Shown here piece after piece: positions 53,544-62,652 of a DNA stretch of 64,000 bases (positions are counted from its first letter, which is position 1; every line of letters begins with the position of its first letter). This DNA is from an uncultured Flavobacteriaceae bacterium (GTDB lineage: Bacteria > Bacteroidota > Bacteroidia > Flavobacteriales > Flavobacteriaceae), in assembly GCA_947494205.1 (NCBI GenBank), contig CANLUH010000018.1, positions 22,818 through 86,817 of the forward strand. The letters run 5' to 3'. Under the pieces are notes generated by a model. That model was not told the origin of the DNA and searched no databases. It saw only the letters and a program-made list of their open reading frames with translations. Made by a program: the position numbers and the translations under genes.

Positions 53544-53963
53544 TTAATTAATAAAACTCTGTATGGCTAACTCGTAACTCTGTAAACCAAACCCTAGAAT
53601 AACACCTCTAGCATTTGGAGACACATAGGATTGATGTCTAAATTCTTCTCTGCTAAAAGTATTAGAGATATGCACCTCTATTACTGGCGTTTCTATAGCT
53701 TTAATAGCATCTCCTATACCTATAGAAGTGTGTGTATATGCAGCAGCATTTAATATAATACCATCATAACCAAAACCTACTTCTTGTAATTTGTCTATTA
53801 ACTCTCCTTCTATATTAGACTGAAAGTACTCTAGACTTACATCTGTATACTTTTCCTTTATTGTTTTATAAAACTCAGTAAAAGTTAAGCTTCCATAAAT
53901 ATTAGGTTCTCGTTTTCCTAATAAATTTAAATTAGGTCCGTTAATTATAATCAGTTTTTGCAT
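53544..53963 (-). CDS. aroQ: 3-dehydroquinate dehydratase, type II
   Basis: I start it at the ATG giving MQKLIIINGPN (139 residues). It has the type II signature NGPNLNLLGKREPNIYG (8-24; Arg and catalytic Tyr), the substrate-binding NAAAYTHTSIGI and EVHISNTFSREEFRHQSYVSP (in part) with the catalytic His. It removes water from 3-dehydroquinate in the shikimate pathway. The downstream barrel gene is only 8 bp away. Confidence 0.95.
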   Translation of the reverse strand: MQKLIIINGPNLNLLGKREPNIYGSLTFTEFYKTIKEKYTDVSLEYFQSNIEGELIDKLQEVGFGYDGIILNAAAYTHTSIGIGDAIKAIETPVIEVHISNTFSREEFRHQSYVSPNARGVILGFGLQSYELAIQSFIN

Positions 53964-54144
53964 AAAACAAAAATACAAAAGTTATTATTTAAAAAAGAGG
54001 TCAATCTTGTCTACTTAAAACACTAACTATTAAAATATTAATCCATTATTAGCCATCTATTTATTTAGAATTAACGTAAATACAGATAGAAAATTGCTCT
54101 TTTTATAGTTATTTTAAAATTGTATTAAAAAGAGGTTGTAAAAC

Positions 54145-54176
54145 AAAAAAGCTTCAATTTAAATTGAAGCTTTTTT
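54145..54176. terminator. Bidirectional terminator downstream of murA
   Basis: A perfect 32-bp palindrome, A6-GCTTCAATTT/AAATTGAAGC-T6, works on both strands. It ends the minus-strand murA transcript 24 bp past its stop. Confidence 0.88.
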
Positions 54177-54200
54177 GTTTTTATTTAATAAATACAGCGT

Positions 54201-55511
54201 TTATGCGGTACGCTCAATTTTAGCTCCTATTGCTTGTAAACGTTCTACAATATGCTCGTATCCTCTATCAATTTGTTCAATATTATGAATAGTAGATGTA
54301 CCTTTTGCAGATAATGCTGCTATTAATAACGAAATACCTGCTCTAATATCTGGTGATACCATAGTAGTAGACTTTAATTGCGATTTAAAATCGTGTCCCA
54401 TTACTGTAGCTCTATGTGGATCACAAAGAATAATTTTTGCTCCCATATCTATTAATTTATCTACGAAGAATAAACGGCTTTCAAACATTTTTTGGTGCAC
54501 TAAAACCTCTCCTCTAGCCTGTGTAGCAACAACTAATACAATACTTAATAAGTCTGGTGTAAAACCTGGCCAAGGCGCATCGGCAATAGTTAATATAGAA
54601 CCATCTATATAATTCTGAATTTCGTATCCATCATTATGTTCTGGAATATAAATATCGTCTCCTCTTTTTTCTAAGGTAATTCCTAATTTAGCAAATACAT
54701 TTGGTATTTGTCCTAAATCGTCCCAACTTACATTTTTAATAGTCAGTTCACTTTTAGTCATTGCTGCTAAACCTATCCAACTACCAATTTCTATCATATC
54801 CGGCAACATTCTGTGCTCAGTACCTCCTAATTGATCAACACCTTCTATGGTTAATAAATTAGAACCAACACCAGAAATTTTGGCTCCCATTCTATTTAGC
54901 ATCTTACACAATTGCTGTAAGTATGGTTCGCAAGCTGCGTTATAAATAGTTGTAGTACCTTCTGCTAAAACAGCAGCCATTACAATATTCGCTGTACCAG
55001 TTACAGAGGCTTCATCTAAAAGCATATCTGTACCTATTAATTTATCAGCTTCAACACCATAGAAATAATCTTCACGGTTATATCTAAATTTAGCACCTAA
55101 GTTTATAAATCCTTCAAAATGCGTATCTAAACGTCTACGCCCTATTTTATCTCCTCCTGGTTTTGGTATATACCCTTTTCCAAATCTAGCTAGTAAAGGA
55201 CCAACAATCATTATAGAGCCTCTTAAGCCTCTCCCTTCTTCTTTAAATTTTTCAGATTCTAAATAGGCAAGGTTTATCTCATCTGCCTGAAAAGAATAGG
55301 ATCCTTTTCCTAATGCATTTACTTTTACTCCTAAATTTCCTAGAAGAACAATTAGTTTATTAATATCAATAATATCTGGAATATTATTAATCGTAACAAC
55401 TTCAGAAGTTAATAATACTGCGCATAATATTTGTAATGCTTCATTTTTTGCGCCTTGAGGTTGGATGTCTCCTTTTAATTTATGACCTCCTTCTATTTTA
55501 AATGTTCCCAT
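54201..55511 (-). CDS. murA: UDP-N-acetylglucosamine 1-carboxyvinyltransferase with Asp in place of the active-site Cys
   Basis: The 436-residue EPSP-synthase-fold enzyme makes the first committed precursor of peptidoglycan. It has KNEALQ (22-27), RGSI, ARFGKGYIPKPGGDKIGRR (108-126) and the C-terminal RAGISLLIAAL and IDRGYEHIVERLQAIGA elements. E. coli MurA reads PGG-C-TIG at the catalytic loop (Cys115). Here the aligned residue is Asp121 (PGG-D-KIG). That change is known to preserve activity and give fosfomycin resistance in other bacteria. Follows the DUF4290 gene by 8 bp. Confidence 0.95.
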   Translation of the reverse strand: MGTFKIEGGHKLKGDIQPQGAKNEALQILCAVLLTSEVVTINNIPDIIDINKLIVLLGNLGVKVNALGKGSYSFQADEINLAYLESEKFKEEGRGLRGSIMIVGPLLARFGKGYIPKPGGDKIGRRRLDTHFEGFINLGAKFRYNREDYFYGVEADKLIGTDMLLDEASVTGTANIVMAAVLAEGTTTIYNAACEPYLQQLCKMLNRMGAKISGVGSNLLTIEGVDQLGGTEHRMLPDMIEIGSWIGLAAMTKSELTIKNVSWDDLGQIPNVFAKLGITLEKRGDDIYIPEHNDGYEIQNYIDGSILTIADAPWPGFTPDLLSIVLVVATQARGEVLVHQKMFESRLFFVDKLIDMGAKIILCDPHRATVMGHDFKSQLKSTTMVSPDIRAGISLLIAALSAKGTSTIHNIEQIDRGYEHIVERLQAIGAKIERTA

Positions 55512-55519
55512 ATACTAAT

Positions 55520-56173
55520 CTAGTATCTTTTTTTGTTGCGGTTAGAATTGTTGTTTTTTTTGTGCTGTCCTTTTTTATTATTCGTGTATTTCTTTTTAGA
55601 ACTACTACGTAATAAACTTGAAGAATCTCTTAATGGTTCTTCAGACCCTTTTAAATTTAGCTTACCATCAGATAACTCAAATAGGTGATCAAAAATAACT
55701 GAATCCTCCACTGTATCTTTATTCCAATTAAGGAAACATTTTTTCATGTGGTTTGCTATTGTGTAAATTAAGGCTTCTTTTAAGTCGCCTTCTTCCCATG
55801 TAATAGCAACATCTATCATGGTTTTAATATTATTCCCGTAAAAACGATATTTAGGAAAATTCTGAGGATATTCTAATTCGTCTGGTCGTTCTTCTAAAAC
55901 TTCTTTAGAAGGTTTTTCATAAGGAGAGTCTGCATCTAATTCAAAATTAGACATAATAAATAACTGATCCCAAAGTTTATGCTGAAAATCTGGAACATCA
56001 CGTAAATGAGGCTGTAAATTTCCCATTACAGCAATAATAGCTTTAGCTACTTTGTTACGTTCCTCTTTAGTTTCGCGAGTTTTAGCAAAATTTACCATTT
56101 TTTGAACATGTCTTCCATATTCGGGTATAATTAAATGCTCGCGTTCTGTATTGTACTCTATGTCGTATATCAA
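55520..56173 (-). CDS. DUF4290 domain protein
   Basis: The protein contains IEYNTEREHLIIPEYGRHVQK, the conserved start of flavobacterial DUF4290 proteins. No ATG precedes it; the frame opens with TTG at 56225-56227 and again at TTG 56171-56173, which would give (M)IYDIEYNT and is my choice (217 residues). The C-terminus is a basic Lys/Asn tail (KKKYTNNKKGQHKKNNN) that may contact RNA or DNA. It is followed after 8 bp by murA. Function unknown. Confidence 0.8.
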   Translation of the reverse strand: MIYDIEYNTEREHLIIPEYGRHVQKMVNFAKTRETKEERNKVAKAIIAVMGNLQPHLRDVPDFQHKLWDQLFIMSNFELDADSPYEKPSKEVLEERPDELEYPQNFPKYRFYGNNIKTMIDVAITWEEGDLKEALIYTIANHMKKCFLNWNKDTVEDSVIFDHLFELSDGKLNLKGSEEPLRDSSSLLRSSSKKKYTNNKKGQHKKNNNSNRNKKRY

Positions 56174-56318
56174 AATAAAATGTGTAGAATTAATAACTAG
56201 TGCATTGAAGTATCCATGCCTGCGCAAAATACAAAAAAATGTTTATAGTTCTCGTTAAACTCTTGTTATTAACGCAGATTCTATAATTTTTATTCTATTA
56301 GCTATAAAAAGAAAAAAA

Positions 56319-56612
56319 TTAAAGTGAAATTACACCTTCAATATTCTCTGTAACTTCCAAGTATTTTGCTATTACAGCATCGGGATTTTTCATCTTAACA
56401 TTTATAGACACACTAGTATATTTACCATTACTAGATTGTTTAGTATTAATAACTGCTCCCATAGAATCGAATATCGTTTCTAACTGCTTTACTTTCTCTG
56501 GGTTAGACAATACTATAAATTTATATAGATACTCTGAAGGCCAAGAGGCAGTATCATGTAATTGTGTTTTTAATTTATCGTAAAATGCTTTAGAATCTTG
56601 TTGCTTGCTCAT
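56319..56612 (-). CDS. DUF493 (YbeD-like) protein
   Basis: The 97-residue protein has WPSEYLYKFIVLSNPEK (19-35) and YTSVSINVKMKNPDAVI (65-81 in part), the ferredoxin-like alpha-beta fold of DUF493/YbeD, an ACT-like small domain. Function is unknown; in proteobacteria the gene neighbours lipoate synthesis. It is divergent from the AAA ATPase gene and lies upstream of the DUF4290 gene on the same strand. Confidence 0.85.
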   Translation of the reverse strand: MSKQQDSKAFYDKLKTQLHDTASWPSEYLYKFIVLSNPEKVKQLETIFDSMGAVINTKQSSNGKYTSVSINVKMKNPDAVIAKYLEVTENIEGVISL

Positions 56613-56705
56613 GTACTTTAAAAATAGAATGCAAATATACTATTTACTTAGCATTTTTTTTATAGCATTTTAATTCCGATTTTTACAGTCTAAATCTTTC
56701 CAAAA

Positions 56706-57248
56706 TTGAACACAAAAAAAATTGTAATAACAGGAGGTCCTGGAACAGGTAAATCTTCTATAATAAACGAACTGATAAAAAGAGGCTATACCTGCTTTGA
56801 AGAAGTATCAAGGCAAATTACTTTAGACGCTCGTAAAGAGGGCATAGAGCAGTTATTTTTAACTAAGCCATTATTATTTAGTGAGCTCCTATTAAAAAGT
56901 AGAAAACAACAATTTATAGAGGCTAGTAATAACGATAGCGAATTTGTTTTTTTAGATAGAGGAATCCCAGATATAGTAGCTTATATGGATTATATTGGAG
57001 ATAGCTATCCAGAAGAATTTATTACACCTTGCCAAGACCACACCTACGATTATGTTTTTATTTTAGGGCCATGGCAAGACATATTTACTAGCGATAGTGA
57101 ACGTTATGAAAACTTTGAACAAGCAGTAGAAATACACGAACACTTATTAAAAACCTATAAAAAATATAATTACGAATTAAGAGATGTTCCTTTTGGTTCT
57201 ATAGAAGCAAGAGCAGACCACATAATAAATGTAGTAAAAGCATTATAG
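56706..57248 (+). CDS. NadR/AAA_28-like P-loop ATPase
   Basis: The 180-residue protein has Walker A ITGGPGTGKSSI (8-19), EEVSRQITLDARKEG (34-48) and VFLDRGIPDIVAYMDY (about 79-94), typical of the AAA_28 family related to the kinase part of NadR. The start is TTG (56706), since no ATG precedes the P-loop strand. The last base of its stop is the first base of the GTG start of recQ (1-bp overlap). Nucleotide or nicotinamide-riboside kinase activity is possible but unproven. Confidence 0.82.
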   Translation: MNTKKIVITGGPGTGKSSIINELIKRGYTCFEEVSRQITLDARKEGIEQLFLTKPLLFSELLLKSRKQQFIEASNNDSEFVFLDRGIPDIVAYMDYIGDSYPEEFITPCQDHTYDYVFILGPWQDIFTSDSERYENFEQAVEIHEHLLKTYKKYNYELRDVPFGSIEARADHIINVVKAL

Positions 57249-59149
57249 TGCAACACCCAATACAAATATTAGAACACTATTGGAATTTCACTTCTTTTAA
57301 ACCGCTTCAAGAAGACATTATTGATGCTGTAATAAATGGAGAAGACACCTTTGCTCTTTTGCCTACTGGCGGAGGAAAATCGATGTGTTTTCAAATTCCT
57401 GCATTACACAAACCTGGTATTTGTATTGTAATTTCTCCATTAGTCGCACTAATGAAAAATCAAGTTCAAGCACTTCAAGATAAAGGTATAAAGGCAATGG
57501 CGCTAACAAGCGGAATTTCGTATTCCCAATTAGACACGCTTTTAGACAATTGCATCTATGGTAATTATAAGTTTTTGTATTTATCACCAGAGCGTTTACA
57601 ACAAGAACTTGTAAAAGAGCGCATAAGGCAAATGAATGTTAATTTAATTGCCGTAGATGAAGCGCATTGTATATCGCAATGGGGAAATGATTTTAGACCA
57701 GCCTATAAAAACATCACTTTACTTAGAGAATTACAACCTACAGTAAATGTTATAGCATTAACAGCAAGTGCAACACCAGAAGTTGTAGAAGACATTATTA
57801 AGGAGTTAGACTTTATAAAACCAAAAGTATTTAAACAATCTTTTTCTAGACCCAATTTAGCCTACATGGTTTTTGAAGAAGAAGATAAGTTTTATAGAAT
57901 TGAAGCTATTTTAAAGAAAAACCAACAGTCTTCTATTATATATGTAAGAAATAGAAAAGCAACCTTAGATATTAGTCAGTTTCTTGAAAGTAAAAATTTT
58001 ACAGCAACATACTATCATGGCGGATTATCTAATGCCGAAAAAGACAAGAACCTAGAACTGTGGATGCATAATCAAAAACAAGTTATGGTTGCAACCAACG
58101 CATTTGGTATGGGAATTGATAAACCAGATGTAAAAACAGTAATTCATGTAAATCTGTCTGAAAGTATAGAAAGTTATTTTCAAGAAGCAGGTAGGGCTGG
58201 AAGAAATGGTAAAAAAGCTTTTGCAGTAATTTTAAAAAATAAAAACGACGAACAATTAATAACAAATCAATTTTTAAAAGTATTACCTAGTGTAGACTTT
58301 ATAAAAACAGTATATAGAAAGCTAAGCAGTTACTTTCAAATCTCATATGGTGAAGGTGTAGATTTAACCTTCGACTTTAATTTTAATCAGTTCTGTAAAA
58401 CCTATAAATTTAATACTATCCTCACATATAATGCACTATTACTACTAGACAGAACAAGTGTTATCACGCTATCTAAACAATTTAATAATAGGACACAAGT
58501 ACAATTTATAGTAAGTAATGCAGCTCTATTTAATTATCTTGAAACACATGCAGAAATTAGTATCATAGTTAAGTCGATTCTAAGAACTTATGGCGGCATT
58601 TTTGAACAAGAAACTAAAATAAATACAATATTAATAGCAGAAAAAGCTTCGGTAAAAGAGATTTTAGTATTTAATGCTTTAGAACAACTAGAAAAAGCAG
58701 AAATAATAAGCTTAAAAAATTCTAAAACAGATGCTCAGATTACATACATACAGCCAAGAGAAGATGATAAAACAATTAATAGAATAGCAACTATAATAAA
58801 ACAACAAAATAACTTACGTAAAAAACAAGTAGCATCTGTTTTAGACTACGTAAACAATAATAAAATCTGTAAGAGTGTACAACTACTCTCCTACTTTCAA
58901 GAAAAAAACGTTGAAAATTGTGGTGTCTGCTCAGTATGTATCAATAATAAAAAAGAAGCAGTTCCCAATACCAAATCCATAAAAAACTATATAATTGAAG
59001 CTTTAGAGCAACAACAATTAACATCTAGAGTATTATTTGAACAATCTTCGTTTACAGAGCAACAAATAACTAAGACTTTAAAAATGCTACTAGAACAAAA
59101 CATTATAACTATTACAAAAACAAACACCTATAAATTAGCACATACATAA
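57248..59149 (+). CDS. recQ: ATP-dependent DNA helicase RecQ
   Basis: The 633-residue protein starts with GTG overlapping the previous stop. It has Walker A LPTGGGKSMCFQIPAL (38-53), the DEAH box VDEAHCISQWGNDFRP, motif VI QEAGRAGRNG and a zinc-binding RecQ-Ct region with Cys residues in ICKSVQLLSYF and NCGVCSVC. The C-terminal 50 residues are a winged-helix-like stretch and no HRDC domain is evident. RecQ unwinds DNA in recombination and repair. Flavobacteria often have a second, longer RecQ, so this may be the short paralogue. Confidence 0.93.
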   Translation: MQHPIQILEHYWNFTSFKPLQEDIIDAVINGEDTFALLPTGGGKSMCFQIPALHKPGICIVISPLVALMKNQVQALQDKGIKAMALTSGISYSQLDTLLDNCIYGNYKFLYLSPERLQQELVKERIRQMNVNLIAVDEAHCISQWGNDFRPAYKNITLLRELQPTVNVIALTASATPEVVEDIIKELDFIKPKVFKQSFSRPNLAYMVFEEEDKFYRIEAILKKNQQSSIIYVRNRKATLDISQFLESKNFTATYYHGGLSNAEKDKNLELWMHNQKQVMVATNAFGMGIDKPDVKTVIHVNLSESIESYFQEAGRAGRNGKKAFAVILKNKNDEQLITNQFLKVLPSVDFIKTVYRKLSSYFQISYGEGVDLTFDFNFNQFCKTYKFNTILTYNALLLLDRTSVITLSKQFNNRTQVQFIVSNAALFNYLETHAEISIIVKSILRTYGGIFEQETKINTILIAEKASVKEILVFNALEQLEKAEIISLKNSKTDAQITYIQPREDDKTINRIATIIKQQNNLRKKQVASVLDYVNNNKICKSVQLLSYFQEKNVENCGVCSVCINNKKEAVPNTKSIKNYIIEALEQQQLTSRVLFEQSSFTEQQITKTLKMLLEQNIITITKTNTYKLAHT

Positions 59150-59183
59150 TGTATTGTTAGTTTTTAGAATAAAACTAATAACA

Positions 59184-60131
59184 ATGAGAGATTTAAGAAT
59201 TGTATTTATGGGAACGCCAGATTTTGCTGTGGCAACCTTAGATACACTTATAAATAATAACTATAACATAGTAGGAGTTATTACAGCCCCAGATAGACCA
59301 GCAGGTAGAGGAAGGAAGCTAAACGAATCTGCTGTAAAAGTATATGCCAAAGAAAAAGGACTAACCATTTTACAACCTACTAATTTAAAAAATGAAGACT
59401 TCTTAAAAGATTTAGAAGCATTAAACGCAAATTTACAGATTGTAGTAGCCTTTAGAATGCTACCAAGAGCTGTTTGGCAAATGCCTGAATATGGTACCTT
59501 TAACTTGCACGCTTCGTTATTACCAAATTATAGAGGAGCAGCACCTATTAACTGGGCTATTATAAATGGAGAAACAAAAACCGGTGTCTCAACTTTTTTT
59601 ATAGACGAAAAAATAGATACTGGTGCCATGATACTTCAAAAAGAAACACCTATTGAAGATACCGAAAATGCAGGACAATTACACGATAGGTTAATGTCAA
59701 TTGGAAGTGAGTTAGTTATTGAAACGGTATCATTAATAGAAAACAATACAGTAGAGACCACACCACAACCAGAAAATATAGAAACTAAAACAGCTTACAA
59801 ATTAAATAAAGACAATTGTAAAATAGATTGGAATACTTCTATAGATAATATATACAATAAAATAAGAGGACTATGCCCCTACCCAGCTGCATGGTCTAGC
59901 CTGAAGAATGATCAAGAGACAGTAGATATTAAAATTTATTCAGCAGAAAAAGAAATAGAAGTTCATAATCTAGAAATAGGATGTATTGTATCCACTAAAA
60001 AAGAAGTAAAAGTAGCTGTACAAAATGGCTTTATAAAAATAGTAGACATAAAAATGCCTGGAAAACGAACAATGGATGTAAAATCACTATTAAATGGTTA
60101 TGAATTTAAAAGTGATGCTAAAATGCTCTAA
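59184..60131 (+). CDS. fmt: Methionyl-tRNA formyltransferase
   Basis: I start it at the ATG giving MRDLRIVFMGTPDFA (315 residues) because the in-frame TTG upstream lies 4 bp from the recQ stop and adds a non-conserved tail. It has VFMGTPDFAV (7-16), the 10-formyl-THF site HASLLPNYRGAAPINWAI (about 115-132) and the C-terminal tRNA-binding barrel. It formylates initiator Met-tRNA. The neighbouring recQ is probably on the same transcript. Confidence 0.95.
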   Translation: MRDLRIVFMGTPDFAVATLDTLINNNYNIVGVITAPDRPAGRGRKLNESAVKVYAKEKGLTILQPTNLKNEDFLKDLEALNANLQIVVAFRMLPRAVWQMPEYGTFNLHASLLPNYRGAAPINWAIINGETKTGVSTFFIDEKIDTGAMILQKETPIEDTENAGQLHDRLMSIGSELVIETVSLIENNTVETTPQPENIETKTAYKLNKDNCKIDWNTSIDNIYNKIRGLCPYPAAWSSLKNDQETVDIKIYSAEKEIEVHNLEIGCIVSTKKEVKVAVQNGFIKIVDIKMPGKRTMDVKSLLNGYEFKSDAKML

Positions 60132-60234
60132 AGCCTTATCATTATTGATGTACCGAAAAAATAAGAAAAACGACTTTCTTTATTAACAAATAATTAAAGT
60201 TATTAACAAATACATGGATTTCCCTTGCTATTAC

Positions 60235-60264
60235 TTGCATAGTAGCATAATCCGTATAAATTTG
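60235..60264 (+). promoter_or_regulatory. Sigma-A-type promoter of the HU gene
   Basis: TTG (60235-60237), exactly 19 bp, and TAAATTTG (60257-60264) match the Bacteroidota consensus fully. The ATG lies 57 bp downstream. Confidence 0.75.
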
Positions 60265-60321
60265 TAAAGGATTTAACAATTATGTTTAACCAACTTTTTA
60301 TTAATAATTAAAATTAAAATT

Positions 60322-60594
60322 ATGAACAAAACAGATTTAATCGATGCAATGGCAGAACACGCAGGAATTACTAAAGCAGCTGCTAAGAAAGCTTTAGAAT
60401 GTGCGTTAATCGAAATTGAAGGTGCTTTACAAAAAGGTAACAGAGTTTCATTAGTAGGTTTCGGATCTTGGTCGGTATCTAAAAGAGCTGCTAGAGATGG
60501 AAGAAATCCACAAACAGGAAAAACAATCAAGATCAAAGCTAAAAACGTTGTTAAGTTTAAAGCTGGATCAGATTTAGCTAATGCTGTAAACTAG
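60322..60594 (+). CDS. HU-family DNA-binding protein
   Basis: The 90-residue protein has the HU/IHF fold: helical MNKTDLIDAMAEHAGITKAAAKKAL (in part) and the beta-arm signature GFGSWSVSKRAARDGRNPQTG (46-66), with the arm-tip RNP. It is a nucleoid protein that bends DNA. Its strong promoter and terminator fit high expression. Confidence 0.95.
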   Translation: MNKTDLIDAMAEHAGITKAAAKKALECALIEIEGALQKGNRVSLVGFGSWSVSKRAARDGRNPQTGKTIKIKAKNVVKFKAGSDLANAVN

Positions 60595-60616
60595 TTTTAC
60601 ATCACAATAATTTGCG

Positions 60617-60645
60617 AAAAGCCTTCTTTAAAAGAAGGCTTTTTT
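60617..60645 (+). terminator. Rho-independent terminator of the HU gene
   Basis: A 12-bp stem AAAAGCCTTCTT with AAGAAGGCTTTT (60617-60643) and a short TAA loop ends in T-run. Confidence 0.88.
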
Positions 60646-60808
60646 ATTTTACCACCTCTTGAAATTAACGATATATTTTTACTCTAACAAAAGATAAAGA
60701 GAATCTTCTTTTTACTCTACAATAACCTAAAAAGTGCACTATTCCAACAAAAAAAGATTGTGTATTACAGAAATAAAGGTTACATTTAATAGCAAACTCA
60801 CGTAAAAA

Positions 60809-61369
60809 ATGATTTTAACCAAACCAAAAAAAGGAGATTTGTTAATAGCTGAACCTTCAATTATAGGAGACTTATCTTTTAATCGTTCTATAGTACTATT
60901 AACAGACCATAACGAAGAAGGCTCTATAGGTTTTATTCTTAATAAACCATTAGAGTATACTATTAAAGAATTAATTCCGGAAATTGACGCCCCCTATAAA
61001 GTATATAATGGAGGACCTGTAGAACAAGATAACCTATACTTTATTCACAGAGTTCCAGATTTAATACCTAATAGTATAGAAATATCATTAGGCATCTTTT
61101 GGGGAGGTGATTTTTCCGAAGTAGCACATCTAATCACAGAAGGAAAAATAAATGAAAAAGATATTAAATTCTTTCTAGGCTACTCTGGATGGGAAATAAA
61201 TCAACTTGAAAGTGAACTAAAATCAAATGCTTGGGTAGTAACCAAAAATATTCATAAAAACGCCATCATAGAAAAGGATTACGAATTTTTCTGGAAAGAA
61301 AAAATGGTAGAATTAGGTGGAGAATACAGTATTTGGTCTAATGCACCAGAAAATCCAAACTATAATTAG
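60809..61369 (+). CDS. YqgE/AlgH-family protein
   Basis: The 186-residue protein has GDLLIAEPSIIGDLSFNRSI (9-28), EGSIGFILNKPLEYT and YNGGPVEQDNLYFIHR, then FFLGYSGWEINQLESEL; these are the conserved blocks of the UPF0301/YqgE (AlgH) family. The family has a compact alpha-beta fold of unknown biochemical role. It stands alone between the HU terminator and the aminotransferase gene, which it meets with 2 bp between stops. Confidence 0.92.
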   Translation: MILTKPKKGDLLIAEPSIIGDLSFNRSIVLLTDHNEEGSIGFILNKPLEYTIKELIPEIDAPYKVYNGGPVEQDNLYFIHRVPDLIPNSIEISLGIFWGGDFSEVAHLITEGKINEKDIKFFLGYSGWEINQLESELKSNAWVVTKNIHKNAIIEKDYEFFWKEKMVELGGEYSIWSNAPENPNYN

Positions 61370-61371
61370 TT

Positions 61372-62214
61372 CTATCCTAATCGTACCTTTACATTCAGCT
61401 TTTGTAATAGTAGTTTAGTAACACTATTATTATAAACTTTCTTCCTATATTTAGTTACAGACTGTATACCTGTTATAACATTAGTAATAAAAATTTCATC
61501 AACTTTTTGCAATTCAAAAGGAGATATTGAAGATTCATCTACAGACAAATCTGGTATTAACTCAATAATTCCCAGTAATTGTTTACGCATAATCCCTTTT
61601 AAACAGCCATCTTTTAAAGGAGGTGTTTTAATAACATTGTTTTTAACTAAAAATACGTTACCGTTTAAAGCTTCAACTACATTTTTATTTGTATTCAGTA
61701 ATAAACAATTATCTAGAATATTCTCTTTTGCATAAATACTTCCTGTAATATTAATTGCTTTATTATTAGTCTTTAAAGTAGAAAGTAAACCCGGAGCAAC
61801 ATAAAAGTCTTTATATAAATCAATTTCATAATGACTATCATTTAATAAATAAAAATCATTTTCTAAAAGTTTAGTTGAAATGATAAAGCTAACCGTATTA
61901 TCAATTGGTAAGTACAATCCTCCTGTATTACGATGCACCATTAATTTCACTCTAACTGAAACTTTAAGCAAGTTACTCTCTGAAAGTAATTTCATAATTT
62001 CAGATTCTAAAAACTCCATTGTAAATTCCATAGGAATATCCATACGCATAATACGCATAGAAGCCATTAATCTAAAATAATGATCTTCCCAAAACAATAA
62101 TTTTCCATGAGAAACTTTTATAGTTTCAAAAAGAGCATCACCATAGCTATACCCTCTATTATTATTACTAATTACATTAGTTTCTTCTTGTAATGTTCCG
62201 TTAAAATTTATCAT
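61372..62214 (-). CDS. Class IV PLP aminotransferase/aminodeoxychorismate lyase-like
   Basis: I start it at the ATG giving MINFNGTL (280 residues); a TTG 27 bp upstream would place a hairpin in the coding sequence. It has the fold-type IV signatures GYSYGDALFETIKV (about 21-34), LSTLKTNNKAINI with the PLP lysine, and LLNTNKNVVEALNGNVFLV. These fit 4-amino-4-deoxychorismate lyase (PabC, folate) or a branched-chain aminotransferase-like enzyme. PabC is the better size match. The start codon follows a hairpin and T6 directly. Confidence 0.85.
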   Translation of the reverse strand: MINFNGTLQEETNVISNNNRGYSYGDALFETIKVSHGKLLFWEDHYFRLMASMRIMRMDIPMEFTMEFLESEIMKLLSESNLLKVSVRVKLMVHRNTGGLYLPIDNTVSFIISTKLLENDFYLLNDSHYEIDLYKDFYVAPGLLSTLKTNNKAINITGSIYAKENILDNCLLLNTNKNVVEALNGNVFLVKNNVIKTPPLKDGCLKGIMRKQLLGIIELIPDLSVDESSISPFELQKVDEIFITNVITGIQSVTKYRKKVYNNSVTKLLLQKLNVKVRLG

Positions 62215-62246
62215 AAAAAATCCCGAATTTCTTCGGGACAAATATA
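62212..62246 (-). promoter_or_regulatory. Promoter-like box, hairpin and T-run abutting the aminotransferase start codon
   Basis: On the minus strand the order is TATATTTG (62239-62246, full match to TAnnTTTG), a perfect 7-bp stem (62232-62238 with 62221-62227, 4-nt loop), T6 and ATG (62212-62214). It can be the terminator of the upstream START-like gene, the 5'-terminal hairpin of the aminotransferase message, or an attenuator. Confidence 0.55.
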
Positions 62247-62268
62247 AACTTAAATTATTTCTTAAATA

Positions 62269-62652
62269 TTATGTAGACCCCAATACTTGCTTTAAATTCG
62301 AAATCATGTTATCCCATAACATTTTGCTCTCTTCTACTTCATCATCATCCGCAAAATCTGTAATCATTATAGAAACATCCTTTGTAATTTCATCTACTTG
62401 AATTCTTAACTCAAAATAATATGAATCCTCATCATCTGCTAACCATCTAAACTTTACACGCTCTCCACTTTTTTTAGTTAATAGTTTAGCTTGCTCTTCT
62501 GCACCATCCCATATAAATTTAAATAACTCACCTCTAGAATTAACATTATCGGCAAACCATTCAGATAAACCAGATGGTGTAGATATATATTGATATATTA
62601 ATTGAGGGGAAGCATGAATAGGAAATTCTAATTCGTATTTAATTTTTTCCAT
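62269..62652 (-). CDS. START-like (SRPBCC) domain protein
   Basis: The 127-residue protein has YELEFPIHASPQLIYQYISTPSGLSEWFAD (from residue 5, in part), the conserved entry of the helix-grip START-like domain, with an acidic segment DFADDDEVEESKMLWDN and a final helix. Such proteins are common single copies in flavobacteria and resemble AHA1/SRPBCC folds that bind hydrophobic ligands. The ligand is unknown. A promoter-hairpin element lies between its stop and the next gene. Confidence 0.85.
   Translation of the reverse strand: MEKIKYELEFPIHASPQLIYQYISTPSGLSEWFADNVNSRGELFKFIWDGAEEQAKLLTKKSGERVKFRWLADDEDSYYFELRIQVDEITKDVSIMITDFADDDEVEESKMLWDNMISNLKQVLGST

Noticed and set aside
54933..54945. 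Cys in the MurA motif NAACEP taken at first as the catalytic cysteine
   Set aside because: It aligns with NAAREP of E. coli MurA, not with Cys115. The true position is Asp121 in PGGDKIG.
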